From Actinernus sp. WN-2022 (lineage: Eukaryota; Cnidaria; Anthozoa; Actiniaria; Actinernidae), in contig JAOWCC010000577.1 of NCBI GenBank assembly GCA_030867875.1, positions 150,838,344 to 150,902,343 on the forward strand: DNA of 64,000 nt, in the 5' to 3' direction. The translations under genes and the position numbers were made by a program. Shown here in pieces: positions 27,401 through 36,102 of the stretch. How positions within the stretch are numbered: the stretch's first letter is position 1; each line of letters opens with the position of its first letter. The notes below the pieces were generated by a model. It had not been told where the DNA came from, did not search any database, and saw only the letters and a list, made by a program, of their open reading frames with translations.

Positions 27401-27490
27401 GTCCTCGAAAGAAACAATCTGTGTGATTTAATTCCTAAACTTTATTTTCTTTTAACTTTTGTCTAGGAGTCGAGGAAGAAAAAGAATTAA
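6414..27490 (+). CDS. TMBIM6: Bax inhibitor-1 / transmembrane BAX inhibitor motif protein 6, ten exons, complete
   Basis: Multipass ER membrane protein that leaks calcium and restrains cell death and ER stress signalling in animals. Exons: 6414-6475, 10833-10941, 11098-11188, 15563-15592, 17180-17228, 17879-17976, 19060-19139, 23912-24012, 25084-25156, 27467-27490. All introns are GT-AG and all phases agree; together they give 238 residues, close to the vertebrate length. Recognisable stretches are [15 protein letters not shown] after exon 1, [48 protein letters not shown] and [12 protein letters not shown]. Asp190 (MYDTQ) and Asp215 (DLFLDF) match the two acidic residues that control the calcium pore in this family. 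The tail ends SRKKKN, a basic cytosolic end like that of relatives. Exon 4 is only 30 nt. The start was chosen because [20 protein letters not shown] aligns with the family N-terminus. Introns total about 20 kb and are full of repeats. Confidence 0.96.
8100..9310. repeat. Short tandem CCCTATCCCAGAC repeat, interrupted by an inserted element
   Basis: Units of the form ATCCCAGACTAGAAGCAAAA and ATCTATACCCTATCCCAGAC run from about 8130 to 8212 and resume at 9262-9302. The interruption is the element at 8215-9259. A G-rich run at about 8059-8080 precedes the array. Within TMBIM6 intron 1. Confidence 0.7.
8215..9259. mobile_element. Non-autonomous DNA transposon, about 1.05 kb, TA target duplication
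   Basis: Ends GGCTCGGTTTCCAGCCGT and ACGGCTGAAACCGAGCC are inverted repeats. Imperfect pairing reaches about 75 bp inward (ACGGCTGGGCGCGC with GCGCGCCCAGCCGT). TA lies on both sides and the element splits a tandem repeat cleanly. No transposase frame was seen; the short frames here are not maintained. The TA target is compatible with a Tc1/mariner-type mechanism, but the family is not assigned. Confidence 0.75.
9721..10488. mobile_element. Foldback element with GGTCAAATTGA-rich arms
   Basis: TATGTTGTAGTTGAAATTGA at 9721 is mirrored by TCAATTTCAACTGCAACATA at 10469-10488. The arms (9730-9895 and 10320-10480) consist of repeated GACCnGGTCAA and AACTAGTT words. The 400-bp centre is non-coding and holds a purine-rich GGGAAGG run near 10235-10290. 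Confidence 0.7.
10515..10592 (+). repeat. SINE-like tail fragment
   Basis: ATAACTGAGTAGAAGGTGCTGCCTT followed by CAAATGGTTAGACC (in part) resembles the body of the tRNA-derived SINE at 60118-60350 (AATAACTGAGTAGAAATTG, GTTGCCTTTACATAATACA, ACGGTTAGACC). No tRNA-like head is attached here; the adjoining foldback element may have cut it off. Confidence 0.5.
11560..11815. repeat. Degenerate tandem repeat of CGTTTAAACGGTTTGGCAGA type
   Basis: Two near-identical blocks (11620-11660 and 11700-11750) carry CCGTTTAAACGGTTTGGCAG, ATCGTTA and AAATTTTTGCTTG. Related words lie on both sides. It is in TMBIM6 intron 3 and has no coding potential. Confidence 0.6.
13083..13790 (+). mobile_element. LINE 3' fragment (C-terminal end of reverse-transcriptase ORF)
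   Basis: One frame of 165 codons, 13083-13580, is still open. It carries the segment found just after the polymerase domain of CR1/jockey-like LINEs: [40 protein letters not shown] and a C-terminal [16 protein letters not shown] block, ending [13 protein letters not shown]-rich 3' sequence follows, with AATAAAGTTGAAAG near 13772. No palm-domain motifs remain, so this is a 5'-truncated copy in TMBIM6 intron 3. It is similar to, but not a copy of, the LINE at 36.3-38.5 kb. Confidence 0.88.
13864..14117. repeat. Direct repeat, two units about 135 bp apart
   Basis: Words TCAAACTTTGACAGACATGG, ATCACTTAGTGGTGATGTCG, TAACGATG, GTCACATGATTTTA at 13890-13978 recur as TCAAACTTTGGCAGGCATGG and following at 14031-14117. 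Non-coding, intronic. Confidence 0.7.
14273..14390. repeat. TTAACCTAGTTTGATTTAAA tandem repeat
   Basis: Three to five degenerate units of about 20 bp alternate between TTAACCTAGTTTGATTTAAA and inverted TTTAAATTAAACT forms, so the stretch can also fold on itself. Confidence 0.6.
15821..15861 (+). other. TMBIM6: Possible alternative (terminal or poison) exon of TMBIM6
   Basis: A strong acceptor, TTTATTTCTTTTCAG, precedes 15821. Spliced after exon 4 (phase 1), it reads in frame as [13 protein letters not shown] and stops at TAA 15859-15861. The resulting protein would end after the second membrane segment. No polyadenylation signal is close by, so inclusion could instead target the message for decay. 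It may also be an unused decoy. Confidence 0.3.
16185..17046. mobile_element. hAT-like MITE with GGCGTAA-repeat arms and an internal hairpin
   Basis: Ends CAGGGCTCGATATT and AATTTCGAGCCCTG are inverted, with TTACA outside each end. Subterminal repeats of GGCGTAATTTTACGCC and TTAGGCGTAA occur at both ends, as expected of transposase-binding sites. Inside, 16617-16702 and 16786-16870 form a long hairpin (GTTTACTAATTACGCG arms). CAGGG ends are typical of hAT elements, though I do not see a clean 8-bp target duplication. In TMBIM6 intron 4. Confidence 0.7.
18071..18202. mobile_element. Short inverted-repeat element in TMBIM6 intron 6
   Basis: GTTTGCTCAGTCCATACC at 18071 is the exact inverse of GGTATGGACTGAGCAAAC at 18185-18202. 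Inner arms continue (AAGTTATGAA / TTCATAACTT). Confidence 0.75.
19272..21734. mobile_element. Giant foldback element (2.46 kb) with Tc1/mariner-like ends and a two-way tandem array
   Basis: Ends CAGTGCCGTGCAAAAA and TTTTTGCACGGCACTG are inverted and flanked by TA (19270-19271, 21735-21736), the Tc1/mariner pattern. Next inside are mirrored blocks of GATATATCTC/TTTTGAAAAGG words (19300-19440 and 21480-21680). The core holds a unit of about 37 bp, TTTATCCTACCACGGCCG plus AAAAGCTTCGAGAG. It runs in one direction from about 19640 to 20165 (about 14 units) and in reverse from 20165 to 21360 (about 30 units). The arms form one enormous imperfect hairpin. Some units carry an extra CCGG insert (GAGAGCCGG). 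No transposase frame. It sits in TMBIM6 intron 7. Confidence 0.88.
22440..23870 (-). mobile_element. Decayed LINE remnant (reverse transcriptase and 3' end), antisense in TMBIM6 intron 7
   Basis: On the minus strand, 23852-23667 encodes [14 protein letters not shown], the conserved segment after the YADD box in L1/Tx1-type LINE polymerases. Lower down, 22910-22533 encodes a C-terminal region with [19 protein letters not shown], usual just before the terminal zinc knuckle. The stretch between has lost its frame through many stops. Upstream polymerase motifs are absent, so it is a truncated, inactive copy. Confidence 0.8.
26325..27167. mobile_element. Inverted-repeat element with an internal direct duplication
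   Basis: Left end TTCAATTAATGTTGTCTGGG with GAGATAGGG and right end CCCTATCTCCTAGACAACAT are inverted copies of about 55 bp (26325-26380, 27113-27167). Inside, about 145 bp at 26495-26640 recur at 26783-26935 (ACAAAGGAAATCAC, TTTACATAAACTTT, CGCCA-AATAACTGAA). A hairpin (GATCTTTATCCGATTTACAA) lies at 26688-26745. In TMBIM6 intron 9. Confidence 0.75.
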
Positions 27491-27807
27491 ACTCAACTAG
27501 TGTCACCAGAACGAGAATTGAAGAATTCTCCATCAGCTGTTTTCTGTAATCTCAATCTATTTTAATCACTTAGAATGGTTGCTGGATCTAGGAAATACTC
27601 ATTTTGTAATCAATGCACTTAGAAACTAGTAAGGCATAACAAATATCATAGTTTCTCGAAAGTGCAATTTTAATAATAAATTTGGAGCAATGCAGGAGTT
27701 CTTCATATGTTGGCAGTATCAAGAAACAGTGACTGACTCTTGTGGCCTACATGTAGCTGTTACCAAACTGTACGATTCATTATATATACAACACTCCTTT
27801 AACCTCT

Positions 27808-27813
27808 AATAAA
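27808..27813 (+). promoter_or_regulatory. TMBIM6: Likely polyadenylation signal of TMBIM6
   Basis: AATAAA lies about 320 bases after the TAA stop, a normal 3' UTR length. Another AATAAA at about 27675 is possible. Confidence 0.45.
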
Positions 27814-27961
27814 TGGTATCCAGCCGTTATCACAAAGTGAATCTATGTTTATTGACCGGTAGAAACCATAACAAGCTATCACACCACATCTAAACTGTAA
27901 TAAAATATAAATTACTGATAAACAAGTAAGCCTGATAACAAGTGCATGATGGCGACATTTA

Positions 27962-28092
27962 ACACAACTACCAGAATCCTTTTCAAACTCTTTCTCATTC
28001 AGATTTTAAACGCCTTTGAGAATACCAAGACAATGGTCCAAATTATATGAAGAAAAGGATCCGCGCAAAGGATTCTGGTAGTTGTAGTATGT
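27962..28092. mobile_element. Short inverted-repeat element
   Basis: ACAACTACCAGAATCCTTT at about 27966 is the inverse of AAAGGATTCTGGTAGTTGT at about 28068. The interior carries no gene. Confidence 0.65.
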
Positions 28093-28904
28093 GACGTCAT
28101 CATGACCTGTGCTGCTACCACTCGTAATTGGTTGTTGATGCATTTACTAGATTCCTTGGTGCCTATATTAGAGTGGCTCCAACGCTGGTGTTGACGATTT
28201 AGATAAATTCAACTAAACTAGTTAGTTAACTATTTAGTTGACGTCACCAAAATTAGTGTAACAGCAAGACCAACGATCGGTCACAGCAAGTCTGCAAAAT
28301 CGGGGGGGGGGGGGGGGGCTGAATGTAAACTACAGTAAACCACAGTTTTTACTTATTTCTTGATGGTATCAAACTGAGCATTTATGCCGACATCTGCATT
28401 GCTATAACTGTTAGAACTCCACATCGTGTAGAGTCGCTCCGTTGGTGTTAAAAATAATAGTTGATGTCACGTGACTTGAAATGGGTACCATGTGCTAACG
28501 GTGCAGGGAAGACATTGACTCACGGTTTGACTGAAAGGCGCTTTCCATTTACACGAACCGACTTGTCTGATCGGCCAGTTATCAAATGGAACACGTCAGT
28601 TTTATCAAACAGAGACCCACACTATAAAAGGGCCTCAACCAGGTTGAAGACACCTTCACTTATCAATCAGTCTTTGTCGAGTGAACATCTGTTCAGAGCT
28701 CTGCAACATGTGATGCTCCGCTTGAGTGATTTCTGATATGGAGTATCGCGCGAAATTCAAATCGAAAACTTGAAAGTGCGGGCCCTTGTTTAAAGAACTG
28801 GCTCGGGACAGACTGGCCGTACTCCGGGAGGAGAGCTAATCAGTTCTATCCCACATTGGATTGAATAAGGTGTATGTGGGGACCTGAGAAACCACGATGA
28901 CATA

Positions 28905-29035
28905 AAACAAGTCTTACAATGTAATTCACAAAATACAATAACTGCATGTCAAAATGCATGCAGTAGTAGACAAATGTGGCTGTTGTCTGCAAAAACACAG
29001 TTTTACGTTTAAAAAAGAGCGGCGCTCTCCGCCTT
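28905..29035. repeat. Diverged relative of the 49031-49764 repeat
   Basis: ATTCACAAAATACAATAACTG, in part, then AAAATGCATGCAGT, TTGTCTGCAAAAACACA and a following TTTTACG resemble the matching block in both units at 49031-49764. Only this internal part is recognisable. Confidence 0.5.
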
Positions 29036-29666
29036 TTGTATAACTAGAACCAGTCCTCCTGGTCCAAATCGGACGGAGAAATGGAAAGCGCACTAAGTCG
29101 GGTCCGGTCGGCTGTATGAATCCCGTCCACTATTGATTGCAGTACCGAAGAAAAATAACTTATTCATTGTCAGGTTTCAGTATTTTTCAGGCGTCGTAAA
29201 TTCTCTTTGTTTTATGCTGGTATAGAATGGCAGATCAAGTAAATTAAGCGGCCTTTAATGAATATCGCAGAGTGAAACCCTCCAAGTATTTTCCCGTTCA
29301 CACACCACTGTATTGGTGGAACATAACTTTACTTCACATTACAGCTGGCGGATAAAATCCAGAACTCTAGCCACGTGGATTTTCTCTTAACGATGTTTCC
29401 TACATTCCATGAGAATTATTATTATAATTTTTTTTGTAGTTGTATGATTTTTTTGTAGCTATTGTAAGAACATAATAAACGTGTTAAACCACCTTCCATT
29501 AGCGTTTATTACTTTGTACATCTTCTCACTCTTGAGAGCGCGTGGCGTACCGGAACGTTTCTGGCGCAAATGTCAACCCTCTTTCAGCTTCAAAGATACG
29601 CTTTTGCGAATCTCCAAGTTTCACAAAGGCAACAGTGCACATGAAAGCACTACAAACTCGATATGC

Positions 29667-30217
29667 TTAAAGTGCCCCTAAACCCTTTTGCAATTTTTAT
29701 ATATATGAAACTTTGAAAGGTTTTGAGTACTTCTGTGAAGAAATTTGTGGCTACAGAGAATACACCATGTTCTATGCTTGTTTGAAATGGTGAAAATTTG
29801 ACCTTTCCTGACCCATGACCTTGTAAGAAAAAGACTGGGTCGATTCCCTATCTACAATGTACGTCATCCAATTCATTCGACTTTGCAATAACTTGAATAA
29901 ATATTTAGCATTTTGTCTAATATAGCTATTTTCTTTACTAAAATCTCACAGACTGTGTATATTCTCTATATATCGATGCTGTTTTGATAGAAAGGCGTCA
30001 TGGACAATAATGCATTAATGAGCTGACGTAAGATAGGGAATCGATCCAGGCTTTTTCTTACACAGTAATGGGTCAGGAGAGGTCACATTTTCACCATTTC
30101 AAATAAGCCTAGAACATAGAGTATTCTCTGTAAGCCAAACATTTCTTCGCAGAAGTACTCAAAACCTTTCAAAGTTTCATATATATAAAAATTGCAAAAG
30201 GGTTTAGGGGCACTTTA
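29667..30217. mobile_element. TTAAAGTGC-family MITE, copy 1
   Basis: Ends TTAAAGTGCCCCTAAACCC and GGGTTTAGGGGCACTTTA start inverted arms of about 180 bp (GAAACTTTGAAAGGTTTTGA, AGTACTTCTG, TGACCCATGACC). The middle is a separate AT-rich stretch. The same architecture recurs at 42761-43200 and 51510-52055, and the terminal TTAAAGTGC alone recurs at 39802-40377. Confidence 0.85.
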
Positions 30218-30425
30218 CACCAAAACAACACTTACTTTCACTCCGACTTCACCAACCTACCACACTATAAGAGGGTGAGCCGTGATTGGTATTTGTTTGC
30301 TCAGGAAACGAGAGAACCTTTTTTAATCGAGAAATTATTTCCATGAGCCGTTATTGATGTTTTTTGTGTGTGAAAGGCTACTTTTCCACGTGAAAAAACA
30401 AGAGACTTGTTGTGAGCTCGCGCAA

Positions 30426-30716
30426 TAGGCCTTTTGCAGCTAGCAGTCGCGTGCTGATATAATACTTGTCAACGAATGAATGAGCTCGTAATCCCCATGG
30501 GAAAGGCGTTACGTGGATGCTGGATGGCAAGCCATCTTTAAAAACGCTATTTTAGAAAGATCGACAATCGATTGGAGGTGAAAAATAGCATTTACAAACA
30601 GGTTTTGCTAATAAAAAGACCGATTTCGTACAAGGCCACTAAGTAAATGAAGTCATATTTATTGCCATCCAGTACAATCCTGTACAATCGCGTGAATGCC
30701 TAGCTGCAAAAGGCCA
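30426..30716. mobile_element. Short inverted-repeat element with AGGCCTTTTGCAGCTAG ends
   Basis: AGGCCTTTTGCAGCTAG at 30427 is the inverse of CTAGCTGCAAAAGGCC at about 30699-30714. A related left end (AATAGGCCTTTTGCATC) lies at about 11858, followed there too by GGCAAGCCAT, so the family is dispersed. Confidence 0.65.
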
Positions 30717-32110
30717 TTAACTGTCCGTGAAACGGTATATTTAATTTATGTGAAACGTGATCCATACCACCCTCGCATAATATCACAAACACAGTTTTCA
30801 ATTTCCTTCGATAAAAACGCTAGGAAAAATAATAGTAATGGTGTCTTTAGGAGATATCTTCATCTGACGTACATGCCTTTTGTTCAGTTCTGGAACTCTT
30901 CCGCCGTTAGCTCGTATTTAAAAATATATAGTTTGAAAACACTATAGACTGCGTCGCCGTTTAGTCTATCCGAGTGCTAGTCCAAAGGAAATGTTGCTAT
31001 ACTGGCCTAATGTTTCTGAAAATGTTTTTCACTTTCTTAGCAAGGAATATAAAACACCTGGCTGTTGAGTTGATTAAGTTTATAAGAATTAAATAATAAT
31101 AATAGTTTATTAAAATACCAAAATTGCAGCTAAAAGCTGAATTACATTGGCATTGCAAATTTACAAGTTAGTTGAAAATAATGAAATGTTTAACATTAAT
31201 ATAAAATGACTTACAATTTACGTATATAAATATTTAAACACTGCAAAACCTATCAAAATACAATAAAACTTGGGAAGCTGCTTATAACAAACATAATCAA
31301 TGTTTTCCCGACAAAGCAGCTGATAAAGCCATCTTGTAAAGTAACGTCAGTATAGCGTTAGCCTTGCCTTAACCTCTTTGAACTTTGCGGCACTCGGCTT
31401 GCGGAAATCTTGGCTTAATCTACTGAGATTTAGCTCGAATGATCGGTTCGACTCTAATTTTTCCTTAAGCTAGATTTTGCTTGTCTTCCATGAGCCTTTT
31501 TTTTTGTCAAACGGGATCTTAGACATATTAGTTCCTACCGAAGTTTTGACCAAAACTTAGCCAGGCATGCAGGCAGTGACAGCCGCAACTTTTGAAACGA
31601 ATGGAAAGAAACGTTCTTATAATAACCTTAAGCTTCCCAAACGTTAACATGAGACTGATCTTTAGGCCGATAAATGTATAAGTGTGGAATAAGAAAATAC
31701 TGCAATTCAGGCTAAATACATTGTATCATGTTCAGTTATTGTCAACCAAGATGGCGGCGATGACGTCACGTACATGGAATTCACTCGCTTGCCAAGGAAA
31801 TTCATTTCTTCACGTTAGATTCAAACTGGCTGAAATAATTCGACTGCCATGGTCTCATTCAGTAGAGCAAATTAAACCACTTGTGCCATCGGAATCAAGT
31901 ATTCTGTTGTTAAGGTCTCAGGAGCAACTGAGGAGAAATCTGGTGAAACTCTTCCCGTTACCCGAACAAACGACAAGTGGCATTCCCAGACCGCAAGGGA
32001 CTGGTTATAACTGTTCAGCTATGAAGAACGGATAAACTGCGGTGTAATTTGAAAATATATTCGCAGGAGACAAAGTGCAAGTATCATGTCAAAAAAATAA
32101 ATTTTACTAC

Positions 32111-32490
32111 TGTGGAAATAATTATAGAATACCCCGCAATTTGGATCATTAATAATTCATTTTCTCAAATTTTCATACAAACCTTCTAAAATCGTAACCC
32201 ACCAATAAAAAAAAAAACATTTTCGACCAAAAATTATTCATAGAACGAATCTACATACATCTGCACAATAATCGGGAATTTAGCATAGTTTAGCACAGTT
32301 TTCAAGTAATATTTTGAAGTGCATGGCGGGGGGGTATTCAATAATTGTACCCTATTGTGGGAATAATTATAGAATACCCCGCAATTTGGATCATTGATAA
32401 TTCATTTTCTCATTTTTTTATACAAACCTTCTAAAAACGTAACCTACTAATTAAAAAAAACTAACCATTTTCGACCAAAAAATATTTGTT
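32111..32490. repeat. Direct duplication, two units about 240 bp apart
   Basis: ATAATTATAGAATACCCCGC, AATTTGGATCATT, AATTCATTTTCTCA, CAAACCTTCTAAAA and ATTTTCGACCAAAAA occur in the same order at about 32115-32232 and 32360-32482. A short GGGGGGG-containing spacer lies between. Non-coding. Confidence 0.7.
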
Positions 32491-33200
32491 TCTCGCAAAA
32501 AGGTATTAATCTTGCAGATTTTGTTAAATTTTGCCATTTAATCCCTAATTTTGCTTACTTGTCGTGGTCCTGTGACGTCATAAGATGAATCAACTCCCTC
32601 CCAAGAGAAAACTACTACAATAAAATCCCGTAGTTTTCAATTGTGTCTAACTTTTATTCTAGTTTAATTGCTGATCCAGTCTCTCGAAGAAAAACTAATT
32701 TAGACAGCTGAAGTGTATTAGAAATAGAATTTGAGGCAAAGAGAGTTGTTTTATGGCGCTACTTGCACTTTAATATTCGTCTCAAAGTTTTTAACCCCCA
32801 AAACAAACGAATTCACCAGACTTTATAACCACAATCCATTGCGGTCCGTGACAATCTTTAGCGGAGCTCCATCAGCCCGCGCGAGCGGAGTACCATACAT
32901 ACGGGATAAGAGCAAAAATTGAACGACTTCCGTTTTCCACGCGCCCGAACCCCGATGTGCCTGAAAAGTTCCGCACCTACGCGCGCACTGTTGAACCAGG
33001 CGTTGCTTTCTCCTGATTCTACCAGTTATTTGTTATTTTTGTCTTTGTTTTCTTTTTTTAAATTCTCGTTTGCCCCTCCAATTCCCCGAGTCCCCATCAA
33101 ATTCCATCTAGGCAATGATTCCATCTAGTTAATTGGGATCTTGCCTATATATATATTTATATATAAACAGTATAAAGAAGAAACCCATCTCTATATATAA

Positions 33201-33305
33201 ATAACTAGAATAGAAGTGAAAGAGAAAATATGTGCCCTGAGTGGGATTTGAACTTCACATCCCACTCAGGGCACATATTTTCTCTTTCACTTCTATTCTA
33301 GTTAT
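33201..33305. repeat. Perfect palindrome: 47-bp arms, 11-base loop
   Basis: 33201-33247 and 33259-33305 are exact reverse complements by base-by-base reading; the loop is TTGAACTTCAC. The inner arm and loop read GTGGGATTTGAAC, the reverse complement of a tRNA-like B box (GTTCAAATCCCAC). AT-rich TATATA sequence borders both sides. Confidence 0.9.
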
Positions 33306-34883
33306 GTATATATTAGAAACAGGTGTATTTGTGAGCGTTTAATTTACCTACGGAAAAGATAACATTTTCAACTGAATACCAAATGTATGCAAATGTCTAA
33401 AGAAACGTGACATACAGTTGTTTTACTAGGATATTAAAAGATTTACAAGATTCTTTCTACCGTTCTTGTGATTTATGGATTGGGTTTAAACTGATTACCA
33501 GTTCATACAATTGCAAAGTTCCCTAATTAACCATCAAAAGGCGTCTACATCATGCCGTAATGAATGCACCGATTTGCTTACGTCATAAGTGCTTGTTTCT
33601 CCGTGTATGTTATGATCAGTATCAGCTCATTTCCAAAACTTTATCTATTTTAAGATGGGCATCTTTACAAGAAGATAAACTAACGCGTTCGTACAATACG
33701 TAAGATAAATAACGAATTAATCAGTCATGAAAAAAGGTCTGTGACGGGTGCTAAAGACCTTCAATATGTCAGAATCGTCCTACAATCATAACAACACGTA
33801 CGAGAAAATGGAGCAAAATACGTCGCACGTCATTTTGCAAACTGTATTCAAAGTGTATGTGGAGGCTTCTTATCAAAGTTACAAGCAGTCATTCATTTTC
33901 AAATCTTTATATAGTTCGACTATGAAGCAATAAATAATACTTTGTTTCTATGGAAGACGATTCTCCTGTTAAACATCGTAATGTTATTGTTTTGGTTTTG
34001 AGTTTTTAAGTGCATTGGAGTCTACTTGCGTCAGATGGTTTTTACGAACTAAAGAAACTTAAGACTGATTTAAGAGGAGGGTGGGATGAAATTTGTAAAC
34101 TAAAATGGAGATTGAGTGACCTATATAGAATCATTATTATCGCTGTGGAAATTGTTCGGGTAATAAAATCCTGGTTAATGGACTTTCGGTTTGAGATGTA
34201 CCGTTGAATTTTCAATTTATTCGTTATTTGGTTCTGCATTACTATTCCTTTACTGTTAAAAAAAACAAAGAAACTTAAGTACAAAAATATCTGTTACTCA
34301 AACTTGAATTATTTGGAATTTTCTTGCTTACATTTTATCTGACTTTTGCTATAGTTAAATGAACAAACAAATTAACCTGGCGTCACTGTTATTCCAGTTT
34401 TGGAAGCTTAACTGATATTGCACCTTTCGAATACTTCGCTAGGACAGCTCCTTCCGATGATGTATTGTCCGCCAAGGGCGTATTGATCCACCGATGTTTA
34501 CTTCATCTAGGCCAGAGGAAACGCCAATAAACCGAAGCATCACCGAGCATTTGAAAACCTACCATTGTCTTTGAGTTATCGACACATTTTAACAGCAGCT
34601 TAAGAGTCTTTGGTAGCGCTTAAAATTTTGTTTTTAATCCGAACGTGACTTCGTCAAGTAGACCAGGAAATTGCTCTAACGTAATAGATATTTACTCTAT
34701 GTTATAATGGAAATATACGTTTAGGATTCAGAAATAGTCAACTTCCTCGGCTATGAAGAACACGATGGGTGACTAGTTCCTGTAAAAACTAGTGTTGATC
34801 TGCGTCGGCGGGGAAGATAAACACTGGTATGATCAACTAAAAGTCGTTTAAGGTACGCTAAACGCCGTGGGAAGCGAGTAGCA

Positions 34884-34917
34884 GCTGACGTTTCGAGCGC
34901 TAGCCCTTCGTCAGAGC
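34884..34917 (-). ncRNA. Hammerhead-ribozyme-like motif (minimal, type I)
   Basis: On the minus strand the order is: short stem GCU, core CUGACGA, stem II GGGC-UAGC-GCUC, core GAAA, then CGUC and AGC closing stem I with GCU. Cleavage would fall after GUC, between 34887 and 34886. All invariant core bases (CUGANGA, GAAA, UH) are present. Stem III is almost absent. Such minimal hammerheads are known from terminal repeats of Penelope-like retroelements in cnidarians and other animals and act best as dimers. I see no reverse transcriptase beside it, so it is probably a leftover of such an element. Confidence 0.55.
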
Positions 34918-35013
34918 AAAAAAAAGGTGTTACGGTGTTATTCGCATAATATTCTTGAACGTGTCAAGTTGAGGCTGGAGGAACTTTTACTGCAACGGGG
35001 CTAAAAAGGCTGC

Positions 35014-35058
35014 TTTATTGCAATATTGATCGTTCTTTATTGCAATATTGATCGTTCT
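35014..35058. repeat. Two exact 22-bp direct repeats upstream of the GPCR
   Basis: TTTATTGCAATATTGATCGT plus TC occurs twice back to back, about 80 bases before the GPCR start codon. TGCAATATTGAT resembles homeodomain/C/EBP-type binding sequence, but no function can be claimed. Confidence 0.6.
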
Positions 35059-35139
35059 TTATTTAAGCAAGATTATACAGTTGGAAGACGGTACTACAGG
35101 CTAAGGTAGGGAAACAAAACACTTCTCTCGGCGTGCACA

Positions 35140-36102
35140 ATGGCACATGGAACACGTTCTTCGCAAGTACAAGCAGCATGTACATCGCTTGGAACACCTT
35201 TCTTGATCAGCGGGCTGGCGTTTTTGGTGCTAATCCTCGCTATGTCTGTCTTTGTTAACGGGTTAATTTGCCTGTCTTTTTACCTTCAGCCTTCGCTACG
35301 AACACTCTCCAACGCTGTGATTGTAAATCTATCCATTACAGACGTATTGTCGTCAGTTATACTTATTCCTTTCGAGATAACCTATCTTGTGTGCTTCCCA
35401 AACCTTCCTGTAAGCGCCACCACGAACAATGCTTGGAATTCCATTTACCTGTGCTTCCTAACCGCCTCCATTCTAAACTTCACAGCAGTCAGCCTGGACC
35501 GGTATATCCGCATTCGGTTTCCATTGCGTTACACCGTATACCTCACACAGAGTCGCGTTTTATGTCTACTGGCGTGCATATGGGTGTACGCCGCGATTGT
35601 TGGCGCAGTGATGTATTTTGCCTTCGATAAATCCACTCATGGAACGTACAGTTTTAACATCAAGGCTCGTTACTTCATCCCGTTCCTAACTCTGAATGTC
35701 TTTTCGCCTTTTTGTGTGATCTTAACATTTTACATTGGTATATTCAGAATCATGAGGCGACACATGCGTGCCATTGATGTACAGCGAGCGAATTTTTCGC
35801 CGTTCCAAGAGCACGGCCCGATCAGACGTCGAACAAGCTTGTTGCGCGAACTCCGCTCGACCAAAACTATTGGAATCGTGATAGTTTGCTTTGCCTTCAC
35901 ATGGCTGCCTTTTCTTGTTCACCAGCTCGTTGTAATACACTCGGGTCAATCGAGCTGCGTCCTGGACAAGATCAACACTGTAATTTGTTGGTGCACATAT
36001 GTTAGTGCTGTTTCTAATCCAGTCACTTATGCTATACGCAACAGTGGATTTAGGAAAGTTTTTCGGCGAATTTTGACCGCTTGCTTTTATATCCAAACAT
36101 GA
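35140..36102 (+). CDS. Orphan rhodopsin-class (class A) G-protein-coupled receptor, single exon
   Basis: A 320-residue intronless frame with seven hydrophobic segments at about 21-48, 60-84, 99-122, 139-162, 178-204, 242-268 and 276-300. Class A landmarks: N40 in TM1 (VNGL), D68 in TM2 (NLSITD), DRY at 120-122, W148 in TM4, TWLPF at 254-258 in TM6 and NPVTY at 293-297 in TM7, followed by a basic amphipathic helix 8 (RKVFRRIL). It should couple to a heterotrimeric G protein at the cell surface; the ligand is unknown. The conserved Cys3.25 is Asn96, and the second extracellular loop (about 163-177) has no Cys, so the usual disulfide is missing. TM6 has TWLP instead of CWxP. The N-terminus is short and has no N-glycosylation sequon. 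Single-exon class A receptors are abundant in cnidarians. The ATG was chosen as the first in frame, giving the usual short N-terminus. Confidence 0.93.
   Translation: MAHGTRSSQVQAACTSLGTPFLISGLAFLVLILAMSVFVNGLICLSFYLQPSLRTLSNAVIVNLSITDVLSSVILIPFEITYLVCFPNLPVSATTNNAWNSIYLCFLTASILNFTAVSLDRYIRIRFPLRYTVYLTQSRVLCLLACIWVYAAIVGAVMYFAFDKSTHGTYSFNIKARYFIPFLTLNVFSPFCVILTFYIGIFRIMRRHMRAIDVQRANFSPFQEHGPIRRRTSLLRELRSTKTIGIVIVCFAFTWLPFLVHQLVVIHSGQSSCVLDKINTVICWCTYVSAVSNPVTYAIRNSGFRKVFRRILTACFYIQT

Larger units (their letters stand above)
30950..34860. other. Intergenic stretch without a convincing gene
   Basis: Apart from the repeats listed separately, I see AT-rich DNA and short frames without family resemblance. 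At 31090-31125 AATAATAATAATAGTTTATT followed by AAAATACCAAAATTGCAGC looks like an antisense LINE or SINE 3' tail. The frame 31682-32035 begins in a CpG-containing stretch but matches nothing I know. Confidence 0.4.

Noticed and set aside
31682..32035. 117-codon plus frame starting in a region with GATGGCGGCGATGACGTCAC
   Set aside because: No family resemblance, no membrane segment or motif, and no splice partner found. It may be a first exon or chance, so it is not called.
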